DNA of 64,000 nt from Longirhabdus pacifica. GTDB lineage: Bacteria; Bacillota; Bacilli; Paenibacillales; DSM-105158. A program made the translations under genes and the position numbers. Position 1 is the stretch's first letter. Each line of letters starts with the position of its first letter. Under the pieces are notes generated by a model, which was given only the letters and a program-made list of their open reading frames with translations, was not told the origin of the DNA and did not search any database. The stretch spans positions 124,001-188,000 of the forward strand of contig NZ_QXJP01000003.1 of assembly GCF_004115085.1 (NCBI RefSeq), in the 5' to 3' direction. Positions 8,055 through 17,053 of this stretch are shown here, piece by piece.

Positions 8055-9350
8055 CTATACTGTTGCGTGAAATGAATGGGACTCTATATCTTTCGGCTGA
8101 TCAACATCCATCTCTACTTCAAGGTCTGGATGATATACGTCCATATTTTCATCGTAAACAGCTTGCGCGGACGAGCTATTGTTTCGTGTAAATTGTTGTT
8201 GTTCATTGGAGAACTGTTGTTGCTGACCTGGCTGCTGTTGAAAAGATGGTGCTTCCTCTTGCTGTATCACTTCTAATTTATCAACCTGAATGCCTTGGTT
8301 TTGTAAGTTTGTTCGCAACTGAGCAAGCTGGCTTTCAATTGCCTCTTTACCCACTAACGTTTCTGCCATGAATTGTGCTACCATCTGGCCGTTTTGCATG
8401 GAAATTTTGACTTGGACCTGTCCTAGCTGTTCTGGTACTAGTTTAATAGTCGCCTCAGAAATTCCGTTTTGCTGCGATATTTGTAGCTGCTTTACAAATT
8501 GGCTTAATTGATCAAGCCCTTGTTGACTGTAAATGGGAATTGCAGGTGCAGTGGTAGTGTTTAATAATGACGCCACTTTTGATCCTTCCAGCATTGGTTT
8601 TGCGTTAAATTGCAGTAAAGGATTCTCTTTCCCTTCTAACATTTTAACGTCCCCGTCTTCCATTAAAGATGCAAGATTAGCAAACAAGGATGGTGCGCTT
8701 GTCTTTAACAGCTCTACTTGTTTTTTCATGTCAGCAGGAAGCTGCTCCAACACTCCATTTTGCTGAAGTACTTGTTCAAACTGTGCAAAAAGAGCTTTTG
8801 CATCTGTAAGTAAAGCAGGTGTAAGTTGTAAAGAAGAAAGGTTTTGTTGATTTTGCAAGTTACTCTGCAATTGTTGCAATTTGCTCAGTACTTGTTGCAA
8901 TGATTCCACAGATGGAAGTGCATTACCACTTTGCTGCATGGTCAAAGCCAGCATCCCTTTTACATCCATGTTTTCTGTTTGTTGCATCATCAACAGTGGT
9001 GTTTGAACATTGCTAAGTTGCATTGCTGCAATAAGTTCATCTTGCTGTAGTGTTGGCTGCTCTGCAGGTACATCTTCCATGGACAAGATCAACGCCGACA
9101 ATAACTCTTCCATTTGACTAAACAAATCAAGTAAATCCTGGGCTAGTAACGGATTTTCTAAGGTTAAAGATTGTAATTGTGATAAAGGTATTGCGCCACT
9201 TGCTTCCATCCCCTGCATATCCATACCCTCTACACTTTGAAAAATGGATGCAAAAGAATTAGACCCATTTGCTTTTCCAGTGTTTTGACTACTCCATAAA
9301 GGCTTGTTCTGCTGTACAGTTGCATTTGCATTTAGCATGATTGGGTTCAT
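8055..9350 (-). CDS. fliK: Flagellar hook-length control protein FliK
   Basis: FliK measures hook length and switches export specificity through FlhB. The 431-residue protein has a long Gln/Leu/Met-rich N-terminal ruler region and the conserved C-terminal Flg_hook domain (about residues 290-370): ATIKLVPEQLGQVQVKISM, then LRTNLQNQGIQVDKLEV. The C-terminus is Gln-rich and acidic. AGGAGGTGA precedes the ATG. Its place between ylxF and flgD is as in B. subtilis. Confidence 0.93.
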   Translation of the reverse strand: MNPIMLNANATVQQNKPLWSSQNTGKANGSNSFASIFQSVEGMDMQGMEASGAIPLSQLQSLTLENPLLAQDLLDLFSQMEELLSALILSMEDVPAEQPTLQQDELIAAMQLSNVQTPLLMMQQTENMDVKGMLALTMQQSGNALPSVESLQQVLSKLQQLQSNLQNQQNLSSLQLTPALLTDAKALFAQFEQVLQQNGVLEQLPADMKKQVELLKTSAPSLFANLASLMEDGDVKMLEGKENPLLQFNAKPMLEGSKVASLLNTTTAPAIPIYSQQGLDQLSQFVKQLQISQQNGISEATIKLVPEQLGQVQVKISMQNGQMVAQFMAETLVGKEAIESQLAQLRTNLQNQGIQVDKLEVIQQEEAPSFQQQPGQQQQFSNEQQQFTRNNSSSAQAVYDENMDVYHPDLEVEMDVDQPKDIESHSFHATV

Positions 9351-9386
9351 GTTTTTTCACCTCCTTTCAAATATCAATTTCATCTT

Positions 9387-10259
9387 TTAATTTAGTGATT
9401 GTGAAATGGCTGCTGCGTAATTTTTGCCCTCAGCATCGTTCATATCATTCATTTCTGCCAATATAGAAGAGCGAGATGCTACGTCTATTTCTTGTAAAAT
9501 CGCAATAACTAGATCATTGTTACTGGCATATACTTCTGCTAAAATCTCAGCTGCGCTTTTTGCCTCCATGAAAGCAAAAGTCAAACTGATATCTTCCAAC
9601 GTAAACAGTTCCATTTGCTCTCGTTCATCTACTATTTCCTGTCTCACATCATTAGCTGCTACATATGCATCTTCTAGTGATGCAACATCCTTTAAGGCGA
9701 TAGAAGCTTCTGCTGCATTTTCAGGTTCCATTCTCTCTAGTATGTCTTTTTGTTGTTGTGCAGTCATCGTGTATAGGATTAACACTTGCTCTTCTAACGT
9801 TAGTGTTTCCAAAATAGACGATGCTTTTCGAGCACTCATTTTGACATACAGATCTTTTAATGCTTGCACTTTGGTAGTTATTTCTTCATCTACCTTTGTG
9901 TCCACTTCTTCTTGAAGTTTGACTAACTGTATTCGCTGTTCTTTATTGGATATAGTTTGTGACTCAATTTGTTCATTTGCAGATGCTAACTGCGTTTCTA
10001 GCTCTGCAATTTGCAAAGTGAGTTTTTCCACTTCACTTGTATCATTCTCTTTCGCAATCGCTTCCTCACTTTTCGGTAAAAGTGAATCAACATACGGTAT
10101 GTTTTGTGCCACTTTCATCATTGGAGTTTTCAGATCATAACCCGTAATCGTAAGCAATACGATGGTAAGTACGGAAGCAAATACTACAGGTATAATAAAG
10201 TAATATAAGATCCGAGCCCACATACTCACTTTCTGATTGTCTACACTTGTTTCAGTCAC
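9387..10259 (-). CDS. ylxF: YlxF/MotE-like flagellar operon membrane protein
   Basis: The 290-residue product has one transmembrane helix near the N-terminus (about residues 17-38), a coiled coil (75-130) and a C-terminal region resembling the MgtE N domain, with short helical repeats such as ARKASSILETL and EAKSAAEILAEVY. This is the architecture of Bacillus YlxF and proteobacterial MotE, a stator-associated chaperone-like protein; the exact role in Bacillus is not settled. The start is GTG, five to six bases after GGAGGGAAG. It lies between fliJ and fliK. Confidence 0.85.
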   Translation of the reverse strand: MTETSVDNQKVSMWARILYYFIIPVVFASVLTIVLLTITGYDLKTPMMKVAQNIPYVDSLLPKSEEAIAKENDTSEVEKLTLQIAELETQLASANEQIESQTISNKEQRIQLVKLQEEVDTKVDEEITTKVQALKDLYVKMSARKASSILETLTLEEQVLILYTMTAQQQKDILERMEPENAAEASIALKDVASLEDAYVAANDVRQEIVDEREQMELFTLEDISLTFAFMEAKSAAEILAEVYASNNDLVIAILQEIDVASRSSILAEMNDMNDAEGKNYAAAISQSLN

Positions 10260-10284
10260 CTTGTCTTCCCTCCTTACTCCAAGG

Positions 10285-10725
10285 TTAGCTCATACTATAT
10301 CTAGTAGAAGCAATTTCATCCAGCTCAGATTGCTCTTTGTGATTCACTTCTTCTTTAAATAGCTCGTGTGCTCGCTGTTTTGATTTGTTCCATATTTTTT
10401 CATCTTTCGTTTTGTAAGATAGGTCTTGTTGTCGCTGTTGCACGTGCAACTTGGATTGATGAAGTTCTTTTTTCCCCACTACTATTTTCTGATCTATGTA
10501 CTCTACATATTGCTGCTCTAGTAAAATATCAGAAATAGAGGTTCCCTTTGTTTTCATTTCATCTAGTTCATTTAGTTTGCTATCTTTCATTGCGTTTAAC
10601 TGCTCTAGTGATTTTTCAGTTCCCTTCATATCGTGAATAGCTCTTGACAACATCCAGGAAGATTGCTTTTTTTCATTACTTTTCAAGTCTACTATTCTTT
10701 GTTTTGCAAAACGAAAGACCAACAT
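10285..10725 (-). CDS. fliJ: Flagellar export chaperone FliJ
   Basis: FliJ is a coiled-coil stalk protein that works with the FliI ATPase in flagellar export. The 146-residue product is almost wholly charged alpha-helix, with a two-strand coiled-coil pattern (for example EKSLEQLNAMKDSKLNELDE) and the FliJ-type stretch QQYVEYIDQKI. AAGGAG stands six bases before the ATG. It starts just two bases after the fliI stop. Confidence 0.9.
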   Translation of the reverse strand: MLVFRFAKQRIVDLKSNEKKQSSWMLSRAIHDMKGTEKSLEQLNAMKDSKLNELDEMKTKGTSISDILLEQQYVEYIDQKIVVGKKELHQSKLHVQQRQQDLSYKTKDEKIWNKSKQRAHELFKEEVNHKEQSELDEIASTRYSMS

Positions 10726-10727
10726 GA

Positions 10728-12044
10728 TCAGCTCCTTAGAAACAGTTCAATTAATTGTTCGTAAGCTTCTTCAAACTTTACTTTCTCATCTGTCTTTTGC
10801 GATAAATATTCCCATATGATCGATATATACTGTAGCGCCTCGTCTATTTCTTGATTCGAACCTTCTTGATATGCCCCGATCTGAATTAAGTCTTCTGACT
10901 CTTTATATACAGCCAGCTTCTTTTTCAATTCATTCGCAGCTTCAATATGATCCTTACCTACGATTTCACTCATGACTCTGCTGACACTAGTTAAAATATC
11001 CACAGCTGGATAATGTCCTTTACTTGCTAATGCTCGACTCAACACGATATGACCGTCTAAAATTCCGCGAACGGTATCGGATATTGGCTCATTCATATCG
11101 TCACCATCGACTAACACAGTGTAAAAAGCAGTAATGGAACCGTGCTCACTTGTACCAGTACGCTCGAGCAACTTTGGCAAGTTTGTAAATACAGAAGGCG
11201 TATATCCTCTTGTTGTTGGAGGCTCACCTACGGCTAATCCTACTTCTCTCATTGCCATGGCATAGCGTGTAACAGAGTCCATCATAAACATGACATTCAA
11301 GCCACAATCTCTAAAATACTCTGCAATAGACGTTGCAATTAATGCTCCTTTAATGCGGATAAGTGCCGGTTGATCGGATGTCGCAACGATAACTACGGAA
11401 CGCTTAAGTCCTTCTTCACCAAGATCTCTTTCAATGAAATCTAGTACTTCTCTACCTCTTTCCCCTATTAAGGCGATGACGTTGACATCTGCCGCAGTAT
11501 TTCTTGCGATCATACCGAGCATCGTACTTTTCCCTACTCCTGATCCAGCAAATATACCTACTCTTTGCCCTTTCCCGACCGTGAGCAATCCATCAATGGA
11601 GCGTATGCCAACCCCAATAGGTTCCTTAATTCTTGGTCTCTTTAGAGGATTATCAGGTTGATTGTAAGTAGAGTATTCATTCATCTTTGGTGATAAAACA
11701 GAGCCGTCTAGTGGCTCGCCTAAACCGTTCAATACTTTCCCTAGTAATTCATATCCTACTTTTACGGATAACGGTTTGCCCGTATTTACTACGTCACAAC
11801 CGGGTCCAATAGAGTGCAATTCACCTAAAGGCATCAGTAAAACTCTATTATTTTTAAACCCTACTACTTCGGCATAAATAGGACTACTGTCATAGTTTGG
11901 ATAAATATGACACACATCACCTATTCTTGCCTCAGGTCCTTCCGATTCTACGGTTAGCCCTATAATTTGCGTTACTTTCCCGTTGTAACGAATAGGTTCA
12001 ATGCGGTGTAAATGTTCTTTGTACTTCTCAGCAGACAATGTCAT
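10728..12044 (-). CDS. fliI: Flagellum-specific ATPase FliI
   Basis: FliI is the F1-beta-like hexameric ATPase of the flagellar export apparatus. The protein (about 438 residues) has an N-terminal beta barrel, Walker A GIFAGSGVGKSTMLG (about 160-174), then ALIGERGREVLDFIERDL, Walker B VMFMMDSVTRYAMA and the FliI/EscN motif GEPPTTRGYTPSVF. The start MTLSAEKY is preferred: its ATG is one base after the fliH stop with GGAG upstream, and the open frame before it overlaps fliH without a ribosome site. Confidence 0.97.
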   Translation of the reverse strand: MTLSAEKYKEHLHRIEPIRYNGKVTQIIGLTVESEGPEARIGDVCHIYPNYDSSPIYAEVVGFKNNRVLLMPLGELHSIGPGCDVVNTGKPLSVKVGYELLGKVLNGLGEPLDGSVLSPKMNEYSTYNQPDNPLKRPRIKEPIGVGIRSIDGLLTVGKGQRVGIFAGSGVGKSTMLGMIARNTAADVNVIALIGERGREVLDFIERDLGEEGLKRSVVIVATSDQPALIRIKGALIATSIAEYFRDCGLNVMFMMDSVTRYAMAMREVGLAVGEPPTTRGYTPSVFTNLPKLLERTGTSEHGSITAFYTVLVDGDDMNEPISDTVRGILDGHIVLSRALASKGHYPAVDILTSVSRVMSEIVGKDHIEAANELKKKLAVYKESEDLIQIGAYQEGSNQEIDEALQYISIIWEYLSQKTDEKVKFEEAYEQLIELFLRS

Positions 12045-12045
12045 T

Positions 12046-12903
12046 TCACTCCGCTCTCCCCTCTTCGCTTTTAGCAACTTGCATTAATTTTTGCTTCACT
12101 TCTTTTAGTTGAGTATCAATGGTTGCATCAATGCTGCCGTTCGAAGATCGAATAATACAACCCGCATCCTTTACGGAGTAATCTGGAACAACTTGTAGTT
12201 CCGTTTGCGCATCCATGTTCAATTTCAATTCTTCTTTGGCATCATTTATGTATTGATAGTGTGAAGGTGATACGCATACCGAAATGATACCCTTTTCACG
12301 TTGTTTTTCTAATGCATGCTTGATCATGTCCAATATCCATTCAGAATTAGCTTCTAATTCTTTGTTCATCACTTTTTCTGCAATAGCAATACTCACTTCT
12401 ACCAAAAATGGCTCTGCTTCATCAATGATGGACTGCTTTTGTTTGTGGGCATATTGGATGATAGAAGCAGCTTGTTCTAATGTATCAGCATATTGTTCCT
12501 GTACATTCCCTTCTGCTTTCTGAAATCCATCCTTGTACCCTTCTTCTGCTGCCTCTTGACGACACTGTTCTATCCACTGTGCATCTTCTTCTCTCTTTTC
12601 TTCCCACCAACGTTCAATCTCGGCTTGTGCTTGTTCCATGCGTTTATGGGCTTGTTGCTCTGCTTGTTTCATTTTACGCTCTACTTCTTGTTTCACTTCT
12701 TCCATCTTGACTTGCTTCATTTCAGCAATTTCTTGCTCAAGTTCTAAATCTAACGCTTTTTTCACTTTTTCCATATCTTCATGTTGCTCTGTATGACTTT
12801 CACTTTCGGTCTCAGCAAGAGAAACGATGTCTGCTTTTATTTCTTTTGTTTCCGTTACGGTTACATAAGAAGTGGATTTAATAAGGTTAGACAACGATAT
12901 CAT
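12046..12903 (-). CDS. fliH: Flagellar assembly protein FliH
   Basis: FliH regulates FliI and anchors it at the C ring. The product (about 285 residues) starts MISLSNLIKS and has a long Glu/Lys/Gln coiled coil (about 45-140) and a C-terminal FliH/V-ATPase-E-like domain with EVSIAIAEKVMNKEL and VPDYSVKDAGCIIRSSNGSID. The start is uncertain: this ATG lies two bases after GGAGGAG, and a TTG three codons on is spaced better. It overlaps fliG by about 17 bases. Confidence 0.9.
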   Translation of the reverse strand: MISLSNLIKSTSYVTVTETKEIKADIVSLAETESESHTEQHEDMEKVKKALDLELEQEIAEMKQVKMEEVKQEVERKMKQAEQQAHKRMEQAQAEIERWWEEKREEDAQWIEQCRQEAAEEGYKDGFQKAEGNVQEQYADTLEQAASIIQYAHKQKQSIIDEAEPFLVEVSIAIAEKVMNKELEANSEWILDMIKHALEKQREKGIISVCVSPSHYQYINDAKEELKLNMDAQTELQVVPDYSVKDAGCIIRSSNGSIDATIDTQLKEVKQKLMQVAKSEEGRAE

Positions 12904-13906
12904 CTCCTCCAGCACGAGCAATAACAATTTCTCCTGATTCTTCTAATCTGCGAATCGTAGCCACAATTCTTGTTTGTGCTTCTTCTACGTCTCTCAGACG
13001 AACTGGACCCATGTAATCCATCTCTTCTTGGAATGTTTCCACCATACGTTTGGACATATTTTTAAATATGACATTGCGTACTTCTTCACTTGCAACTTTA
13101 AGCGCAAGTAATAGATCATGATTTTCAATATCACGAATAATACGCTGAATGGAGCGGTTGTCCAAATTGACGATATCTTCGAATACAAACATTCTTTTCT
13201 TTATTTCTTCTGCTAAATCAGGATCTTGCATTTCTAAGGCATCTAATATTGTTCTTTCTGTTCCGCGATCGACGCCGTTTAAAATATCCACAATAGACTC
13301 TATACCACCAGTGTTAGTATAGTCCTGTGTAACGGTAGCTGATAATTTCTGTTCCAGCACTCTTTCAACCTGATTAATGATCTCAGGGGAAGTGCTACCC
13401 ATCATAGCAATTCTCTTCGCTACATCTGCTTGTTTATCTTGCGAAAGTGCGGACAAGATTGCTGAAGATTGATCTCTGTTCAAATAGGATAAAACTAATG
13501 CAATCGTTTGTGGATTTTCATTTTGAATAAAATTCAATATTTGAGCTGGGTCTGTTTTACGTGCAAAATCAAACGGTCGTGCTTGAAGCGTTGCCGTCAA
13601 TCGATTTAATATATCCATTGCCTTCTCTGTACCTAGTGCTTTTTCCAACACTTCTTTCGCATAAGCAATTCCACCTTGTGAAATGTACTCCTGAGCCATA
13701 CATATTTCATAAAATTCTTGTAAAATAAGTTCTTTCTCTTCGTTCATTACTTTAGGACAATTAGAAATTTCGTACGTAAGCTCTTCTATTTCATCCTCTC
13801 GTAAATGCTTGAATATTTGTGCCGATACTTCTGGACCGAGCGAGATGAGTAGTAAAGCTGCTTTTTGTTTTCCAGTTAATTTAAATTGTTGTTGTACGTT
13901 ATTCAT
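12887..13906 (-). CDS. fliG: Flagellar motor switch protein FliG
   Basis: FliG is the rotor protein that contacts the stators. The 339-residue product has the N-terminal LTGKQKAALLLISLGPE, the middle-domain EHPQ-like NPQTIALVLSYL and the C-terminal charged helix KRMFVFEDIVNLDNRSIQRI that carries the torque residues. The ATG follows GGTGAGGG. The upstream in-frame TTG is not needed. Gene order fliF-fliG-fliH is standard. Confidence 0.97.
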   Translation of the reverse strand: MNNVQQQFKLTGKQKAALLLISLGPEVSAQIFKHLREDEIEELTYEISNCPKVMNEEKELILQEFYEICMAQEYISQGGIAYAKEVLEKALGTEKAMDILNRLTATLQARPFDFARKTDPAQILNFIQNENPQTIALVLSYLNRDQSSAILSALSQDKQADVAKRIAMMGSTSPEIINQVERVLEQKLSATVTQDYTNTGGIESIVDILNGVDRGTERTILDALEMQDPDLAEEIKKRMFVFEDIVNLDNRSIQRIIRDIENHDLLLALKVASEEVRNVIFKNMSKRMVETFQEEMDYMGPVRLRDVEEAQTRIVATIRRLEESGEIVIARAGGDDIVV

Positions 13907-13921
13907 GAGCAACCCTCACCT

Positions 13922-15502
13922 CTATTCTTCCACTAACCATGTTCTCATCAACTTCACGAATTCATCTGGTTTTGTTTTAGCCAGTAATTCAAGTTGGTGA
14001 CGAATTTCATGGTCTTTAGTTAGATTTTCAAGTTTCATCGATGGGCTTTCTCCATCCAATATATCTGGCAAATCTTGTTCCATCATTGCATTACTATTTC
14101 TACGACTTGCAATAGCTATCGTAGCTCCAATTACAATCGCAACAGCTAGTGCTGCTAACGCATACCATAATAAGTTAGAGGTTTGTACATCATTCGTGGT
14201 ATTTTGCTCATCATAAAAAGAGTGGACGAACAACTCAACTCTTTCTTCCACGTTTATATTATCCAAGTTATTACTATTTGCTAATAGCGTTTTCACATTA
14301 CTTTCTAAACTGTTTATAATTTTCTCCTGCATTGCTTCGTCAATCGTATTATCTTCATCACGAATAGCAAGTGAAATAGTCACATCTTCTACTACAAATG
14401 GGCTAGAAATAATCGTTTCTTGACTTTCATTTACTTCGTAATTTACGATACGTTCCAACTCATCAGATTCCATCAACTGATCATTATCCGTCGTTTGGTA
14501 ACCTGGGATGTCTGTTTCCCCTGTGCCTGGCACTCCACCATCTGGTGTACTTGCGCCGACAACACTTTTCTCAATTTCTTGTATACTACGTTCAATTCCC
14601 CTGTTTTCTTCGTCTATAACAGGAGTGTACAGCGTTTGTTGTTTACTTTTTTGATCAAAGTTTAAAGTAGACATCACACGTACAATCACTCTATCTTCGC
14701 CAAATTGAAGTTTAAAAAAGTCTTCCATGTTGCTCTCTACATCTTGTTCGAATTTTTGCTTTATTCTGAATTGCTCATCTACTATGGATGAATCTGATAG
14801 CATGCCTCCATCTAGTTCAGAAGATGGGAACAATTCACCATTTGGTCCACTTATCGTAATATTCTCTAGTGGCATGTGATCTTTACCGACACTTGTTTGC
14901 ACTAAATTATAAATCGTATCTGTTACCTTTTGTGATGGTCGAAATCCTGGGCTAAAATCCAAACTAACCGAAGCAGAAGCAAATTCCTTTGTATCATTAA
15001 CAAACGGACTGTCTTCTGGTAATGACAAAATCACACTGGCACTTTTGATTTCACCGAAGCTATCTTTTAATAGCTTCTCTATCTCTCCTGAAAGCGAATC
15101 TTGTCTCAACAGTTTGAACTCATTGTCTGTCATTCCGAATCCTGAAATGTTTTCTCGGAATATTTCAAAACCTTGTGAACCATTTTGCACTAAATTAGCA
15201 CCCGCGATATCCACTTTAACTTGATTCACATCTTTACTAGGAATCGCAATACTTGTTCCAGAAGCACCTAACTCATATGGGATATTCTGACTATTTAGAT
15301 ATTCTGTGACTGCTGCCATATCTGTTCCATCTAGTTCATGGTAAGCCCAAGTGTATTCCGTTCTCGATAGTACAAATATGGTGATTCCCAATGCAAAGAT
15401 TAAGGCGATAAATGTTGCTGAGAATAATATTTTTTGCTTCTTGGTAAAAGACGACCAATATTGTGTGAGTCTCTCTTTGTACTTACTCCATGTTTCTTTC
15501 AC
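13922..15502 (-). CDS. fliF: Flagellar MS-ring protein FliF
   Basis: FliF builds the MS ring in the membrane. The 526-residue protein has transmembrane helices near residues 26-46 and 442-462. The ring-building motifs between them include IPYELGASGTSIAIPS, SASVSLDFSPGFRPS and DRVIVRVMSTLNF, and the C-terminal FliG-binding tail is HQLELLAKTKPDEFVKLMR. The start is GTG after GAGGTGA. It lies between fliE and fliG. Confidence 0.97.
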   Translation of the reverse strand: MKETWSKYKERLTQYWSSFTKKQKILFSATFIALIFALGITIFVLSRTEYTWAYHELDGTDMAAVTEYLNSQNIPYELGASGTSIAIPSKDVNQVKVDIAGANLVQNGSQGFEIFRENISGFGMTDNEFKLLRQDSLSGEIEKLLKDSFGEIKSASVILSLPEDSPFVNDTKEFASASVSLDFSPGFRPSQKVTDTIYNLVQTSVGKDHMPLENITISGPNGELFPSSELDGGMLSDSSIVDEQFRIKQKFEQDVESNMEDFFKLQFGEDRVIVRVMSTLNFDQKSKQQTLYTPVIDEENRGIERSIQEIEKSVVGASTPDGGVPGTGETDIPGYQTTDNDQLMESDELERIVNYEVNESQETIISSPFVVEDVTISLAIRDEDNTIDEAMQEKIINSLESNVKTLLANSNNLDNINVEERVELFVHSFYDEQNTTNDVQTSNLLWYALAALAVAIVIGATIAIASRRNSNAMMEQDLPDILDGESPSMKLENLTKDHEIRHQLELLAKTKPDEFVKLMRTWLVEE

Positions 15503-15544
15503 TTTTTCACCTCATTGCTTTAATAACCTTCAGCATGCATTACA

Positions 15545-15853
15545 TTAAATTTGCATTCTCATTACTTCTCTGTATGCTTCAACTGCTTTATCACGTACTT
15601 GTACCGTTAATTGCAAACCAAGTAATGCTTTTTCAGAGGAGATTTTAAGTTGATGTACATCACTAAGTTGACCCGTTATAAATTGATTGGTCAAATGTTC
15701 GACTTCATTTTTCTGTGTAGCAACAGAATTTAATGATTGAGTCAACATGGCATTAAAATTTTTACTCATATGTATAGCATCGTTATTTCGCTGAATTTGA
15801 TTTATGTTTGAAACGTTAGCGACTTGACTCATTGGATTCAGCTGTACATTCAT
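15545..15853 (-). CDS. fliE: Flagellar hook-basal body protein FliE
   Basis: FliE joins the MS ring to the rod and is the first exported rod component. The product is about 102 residues with the FliE C-terminal motif SSEKALLGLQLTVQVRDKAV and the ending AYREVMRMQI. AAGGAGG eight bases upstream selects the ATG at 15851-15853; an adjacent upstream TTG is also in frame. It lies between flgC and fliF. Confidence 0.95.
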   Translation of the reverse strand: MNVQLNPMSQVANVSNINQIQRNNDAIHMSKNFNAMLTQSLNSVATQKNEVEHLTNQFITGQLSDVHQLKISSEKALLGLQLTVQVRDKAVEAYREVMRMQI

Positions 15854-15877
15854 CAATACTACCTCCTTAAAATGTTA

Positions 15878-16327
15878 TTAATCACCAATCTCTAATGCTT
15901 TCATCACCATTCCTTTCGTTGCATTTAATGCTGTAACATTTGCTTCATATGATCTTGTAGCAGATATCATATCCACCATTTCTTTTGCAATATCTACATT
16001 CGGCATATACACAAAGCCTTGTGCATCACTATCTGGATGAGATGGGTTATACACTCTTTTAAAAGGAGCTTCATCTTCCATTATTTTTGTTACTTTCACA
16101 CCACGACCACTCTGTTGATCTAAAGCATTACCTAAGACGTTTTCAAATGATGATGTCTTGTGTGGCTCAAAAACGACCATTTTTCGTTGATATGGAACCC
16201 ATTCTCCGTCCACTTGTTTTGCTCTCGTTGTGTTCGCATTCGCAATATTGGAGGATATCACGTCCATCCTAAGTCGTTGAGCGGTTAAAGCTGATGCAGA
16301 TATATCAAATGCACTACTTAATCTCAT
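15878..16327 (-). CDS. flgC: Flagellar rod protein FlgC
   Basis: FlgC is a proximal rod subunit. The 149-residue product begins with the rod motif SSAFDISASALTAQRLRMD followed by VISSNIANANTTR, and ends with NVDIAKEMVDMISATRSYEA and an alpha-helix, as in all FlgC. AGGAGG precedes the ATG. It is two bases after flgB. Confidence 0.97.
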   Translation of the reverse strand: MRLSSAFDISASALTAQRLRMDVISSNIANANTTRAKQVDGEWVPYQRKMVVFEPHKTSSFENVLGNALDQQSGRGVKVTKIMEDEAPFKRVYNPSHPDSDAQGFVYMPNVDIAKEMVDMISATRSYEANVTALNATKGMVMKALEIGD

Positions 16328-16329
16328 GA

Positions 16330-16737
16330 CTAGCTACCTCCTATTGATGTTCTCAAAAACTTAACTTCATGGCTCATCTGCTCAACAAGAACGTTATAGC
16401 GTAATTGATTTTGAGCCATCAATGCCATTTCCATATCTACATCCACATTATTATCATTGTTATTAAACGATGTATGTTGATCTACGGTAATGGTTGGCTT
16501 TACATTCATGTTGGTCGAACCTCCAACTTGTAAATGTTGTTGGTCTGTTTTATATCCGACAATTTTGGAAGGTTGTTTCATTTGCTCCGCAAGTACAGAC
16601 TCAAATACAACTTCAGATCTTTTGTAATGCGGTGTATCTACATTGGATAAATTATGTGAAATCACTTCTTGTCTCATCGTAGCTGCGTTCAAGCTGCTTT
16701 CTATTATGCCAAAGTTGCGATTCACTAGCATGCTCAT
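16330..16737 (-). CDS. flgB: Flagellar rod protein FlgB (first gene of the fla/che operon)
   Basis: FlgB is a proximal rod subunit. The product is about 135 residues with NAATMRQEVISHNLSNVDTP near the N-terminus and the C-terminal VDVDMEMALMAQNQLRYNVL typical of the family. AAAGGAGG eight bases upstream of the ATG at 16735-16737 decides the start over the GTG three codons earlier, which lies inside the ribosome site. It opens the flagellar operon downstream of codY. Confidence 0.96.
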   Translation of the reverse strand: MSMLVNRNFGIIESSLNAATMRQEVISHNLSNVDTPHYKRSEVVFESVLAEQMKQPSKIVGYKTDQQHLQVGGSTNMNVKPTITVDQHTSFNNNDNNVDVDMEMALMAQNQLRYNVLVEQMSHEVKFLRTSIGGS

Positions 16738-16894
16738 GACATCCACCTCCTTTTGTATTTCACAATTCTACACAAAAACTGATTATCATAGGTTAAATCG
16801 ACAGCTTTTTATATATTTTTGTGATTTTTTATGATTTGGTGTAAAACCTTGTTGGAAAAATTTTAAGGTGTTTAGGTTACTTTTGTAAATATGC
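16738..16894 (-). promoter_or_regulatory. Leader/promoter region of the fla/che operon
   Basis: This AT-rich stretch separates the codY terminator from flgB and must hold the operon promoter if termination is efficient. In transcript sense I see TATGAT about 50 bases before flgB, without a good -35 box at 16-18 bases, and a GTCGATTT that resembles the SigD -10 only loosely. I cannot name the promoter class. Confidence 0.35.
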
Positions 16895-16922
16895 AAAAAG
16901 CCCCATCTTTAGAGATAGGACT
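16895..16922 (-). terminator. Intrinsic terminator downstream of codY
   Basis: On the minus strand a nine-pair stem (AGTCCTATC with GATGGGGCT, two G-U pairs, loop of six) is followed by five U. It lies about 130 bases after the codY stop and before the flagellar operon, so the hsl-codY transcript should mostly end here. Confidence 0.75.
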
Positions 16923-16961
16923 TCTCACCTTATACTTTATTTACATTTTATTATTAAATAT

Positions 16962-17017
16962 GTCACACATAAAAGGCAAAAATCATGAAATAAAATTTTG
17001 CAACTTTTATTTGTGAC
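16962..17017 (-). repeat. Long imperfect stem-loop in the codY 3' region
   Basis: The arms pair as GTCACA, one mismatch, ATAAAAG, then GCAAAA against TTTTGC, a two-base bulge, CTTTTAT, one mismatch, TGTGAC, with a loop of about 14 bases. It lies between the codY stop and the terminator at 16895-16922. There is no U-run directly after it, so its role is unclear. Confidence 0.65.
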
Positions 17018-17053
17018 GTTATGATCAATTTATTATTAAGATTGTTATATTTT

